Shown here piece by piece: positions 63,645 to 64,000 of a stretch of DNA of 64,000 bases. The notes beneath the pieces are model-generated. The model was not told the origin of the DNA. It made no database searches and saw nothing but the letters and a program-made list of their open reading frames with translations. Origin of the DNA: Prosthecodimorpha staleyi (lineage in GTDB: Bacteria; Pseudomonadota; Alphaproteobacteria; Rhizobiales; Ancalomicrobiaceae). Position 1 is the first letter of the stretch; each line of letters begins with the position of its first letter. The stretch is from assembly GCF_018729455.1 (NCBI RefSeq), contig NZ_JAHHZF010000003.1, positions 347,052-411,051 on the forward strand, given 5' to 3'. Made by a program: the position numbers and the translations under genes.

Positions 63645-64000
63645 TCAGGGCGCGAGGCAGATCGTTACGCCGTGGCCGGCATCGGTCGCGGCGGCGCCGC
63701 AGGGGCGACCGGTCGGCGCCGGAACGTCATGGCCGGTCGGCCAGGCCGCGGGAGGCCAGGCCGGCACGACGGCGCCGCCGACAGGGCGGGTTCCATCCAC
63801 GGCAGCCGGACTGCCGCCTGCGCCGTTGGCCGGGCCGGCCGCGGCGGCGCCGCCAAGCCAGGCGATCGGCATCGGTTCGCCGGTGCGCAGGAAATGCACG
63901 GCGACGCCAAGCGCACCGGCACCGAACAGAATTTCGAAGGCCAGGCTGGTCGCGGCCAGGGCGGAGCCGACGTCGCGGACCCGCCCGAGCGTGCGCAGGA
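63645..64000 (-). CDS. Hypothetical membrane-associated protein, 5' end outside window
   Basis: The last 118 codons of a leftward gene that enters from the right edge. The visible product has a hydrophobic helix (ALAATSLAFEILFGAGALGVAVHFL) after a basic segment (LRTLGRVRDVG), then a Gly/Ala/Pro-rich tail. No domain was recognised. A shorter GTG start at 63899 exists, but the frame stays open upstream to the edge, which favours a longer gene. It converges on lutC. Confidence 0.45.
   Translation of the reverse strand, partial: LRTLGRVRDVGSALAATSLAFEILFGAGALGVAVHFLRTGEPMPIAWLGGAAAAGPANGAGGSPAAVDGTRPVGGAVVPAWPPAAWPTGHDVPAPTGRPCGAAATDAGHGVTICLAP

Overview
The window is about 64 kb of very GC-rich, densely coding chromosome from an alphaproteobacterium, most likely Hyphomicrobiales (Rhizobiales). 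The clues are the hisS-hisZ-hisG block, a GcvB-free high-GC gene style with few gaps, a groESL operon with an alphaproteobacterial RpoH-type promoter plus a CIRCE element, an endonuclease-type MutL, and intergenic palindromic repeats like those of rhizobia. No plasmid, phage, insertion-sequence, tRNA, rRNA or CRISPR feature was recognised. The genus cannot be told from what is visible.

Layout. 1-6.9 kb: tail of a sulfotransferase-like gene, a TRAP transporter membrane pair without its binding protein, a peptidase C26-type amidotransferase, an acyl-CoA ligase and a thiamine-diphosphate (acetolactate synthase-like) enzyme, which look like catabolic genes. 7-12.3 kb: an aromatic amine dehydrogenase cluster (aauB-E-D-A followed by two c-type cytochromes), with a divergent AraC regulator. 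12.3-18.5 kb: two aminotransferases, a Crp/Fnr regulator, a NrtR-like Nudix regulator and a periplasmic glucan biosynthesis protein. 18.7-22.5 kb: a MarR regulator divergent from an orphan ABC binding protein, a cupin and an FAD monooxygenase. 22.5-26.2 kb: a repeat-rich stretch (three 282-bp tandem units and two 248-bp units) around an SPFH protein and a degenerate NAD-kinase-like protein. 26.2-28.9 kb: small regulatory genes, including a MarR repressor whose 18-bp palindromic operator covers the -35 box of the divergent monooxygenase operon. 28.9-34.5 kb: mutL, a HAD hydrolase and groES-groEL with a possible 52-residue membrane protein between them. 34.7-51.7 kb: mostly housekeeping and cell-envelope genes (hisS-hisZ-hisG, tag, a CheZ-like phosphatase, an L,D-transpeptidase, exporters, malate synthase). 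51.9-63.6 kb: 2-hydroxyacid oxidation, with glcD-glcE-glcF, a cytochrome c, and a GntR-lutA-lutB-lutC run.

How the parts work together. Glycolate oxidase (GlcDEF) makes glyoxylate, which malate synthase about 1.5 kb away can condense with acetyl-CoA. LutABC oxidises L-lactate. A 19-bp site of the form TGGWC-N9-GACCA lies in front of both glcD and the GntR gene, which suggests that one GntR regulator controls both sets. The amine dehydrogenase would oxidise aromatic or aralkyl amines in the periplasm and pass electrons to the cytochromes encoded with it. The cluster has no mauG-like or amicyanin gene, so maturation of its TTQ cofactor is unexplained by the window.
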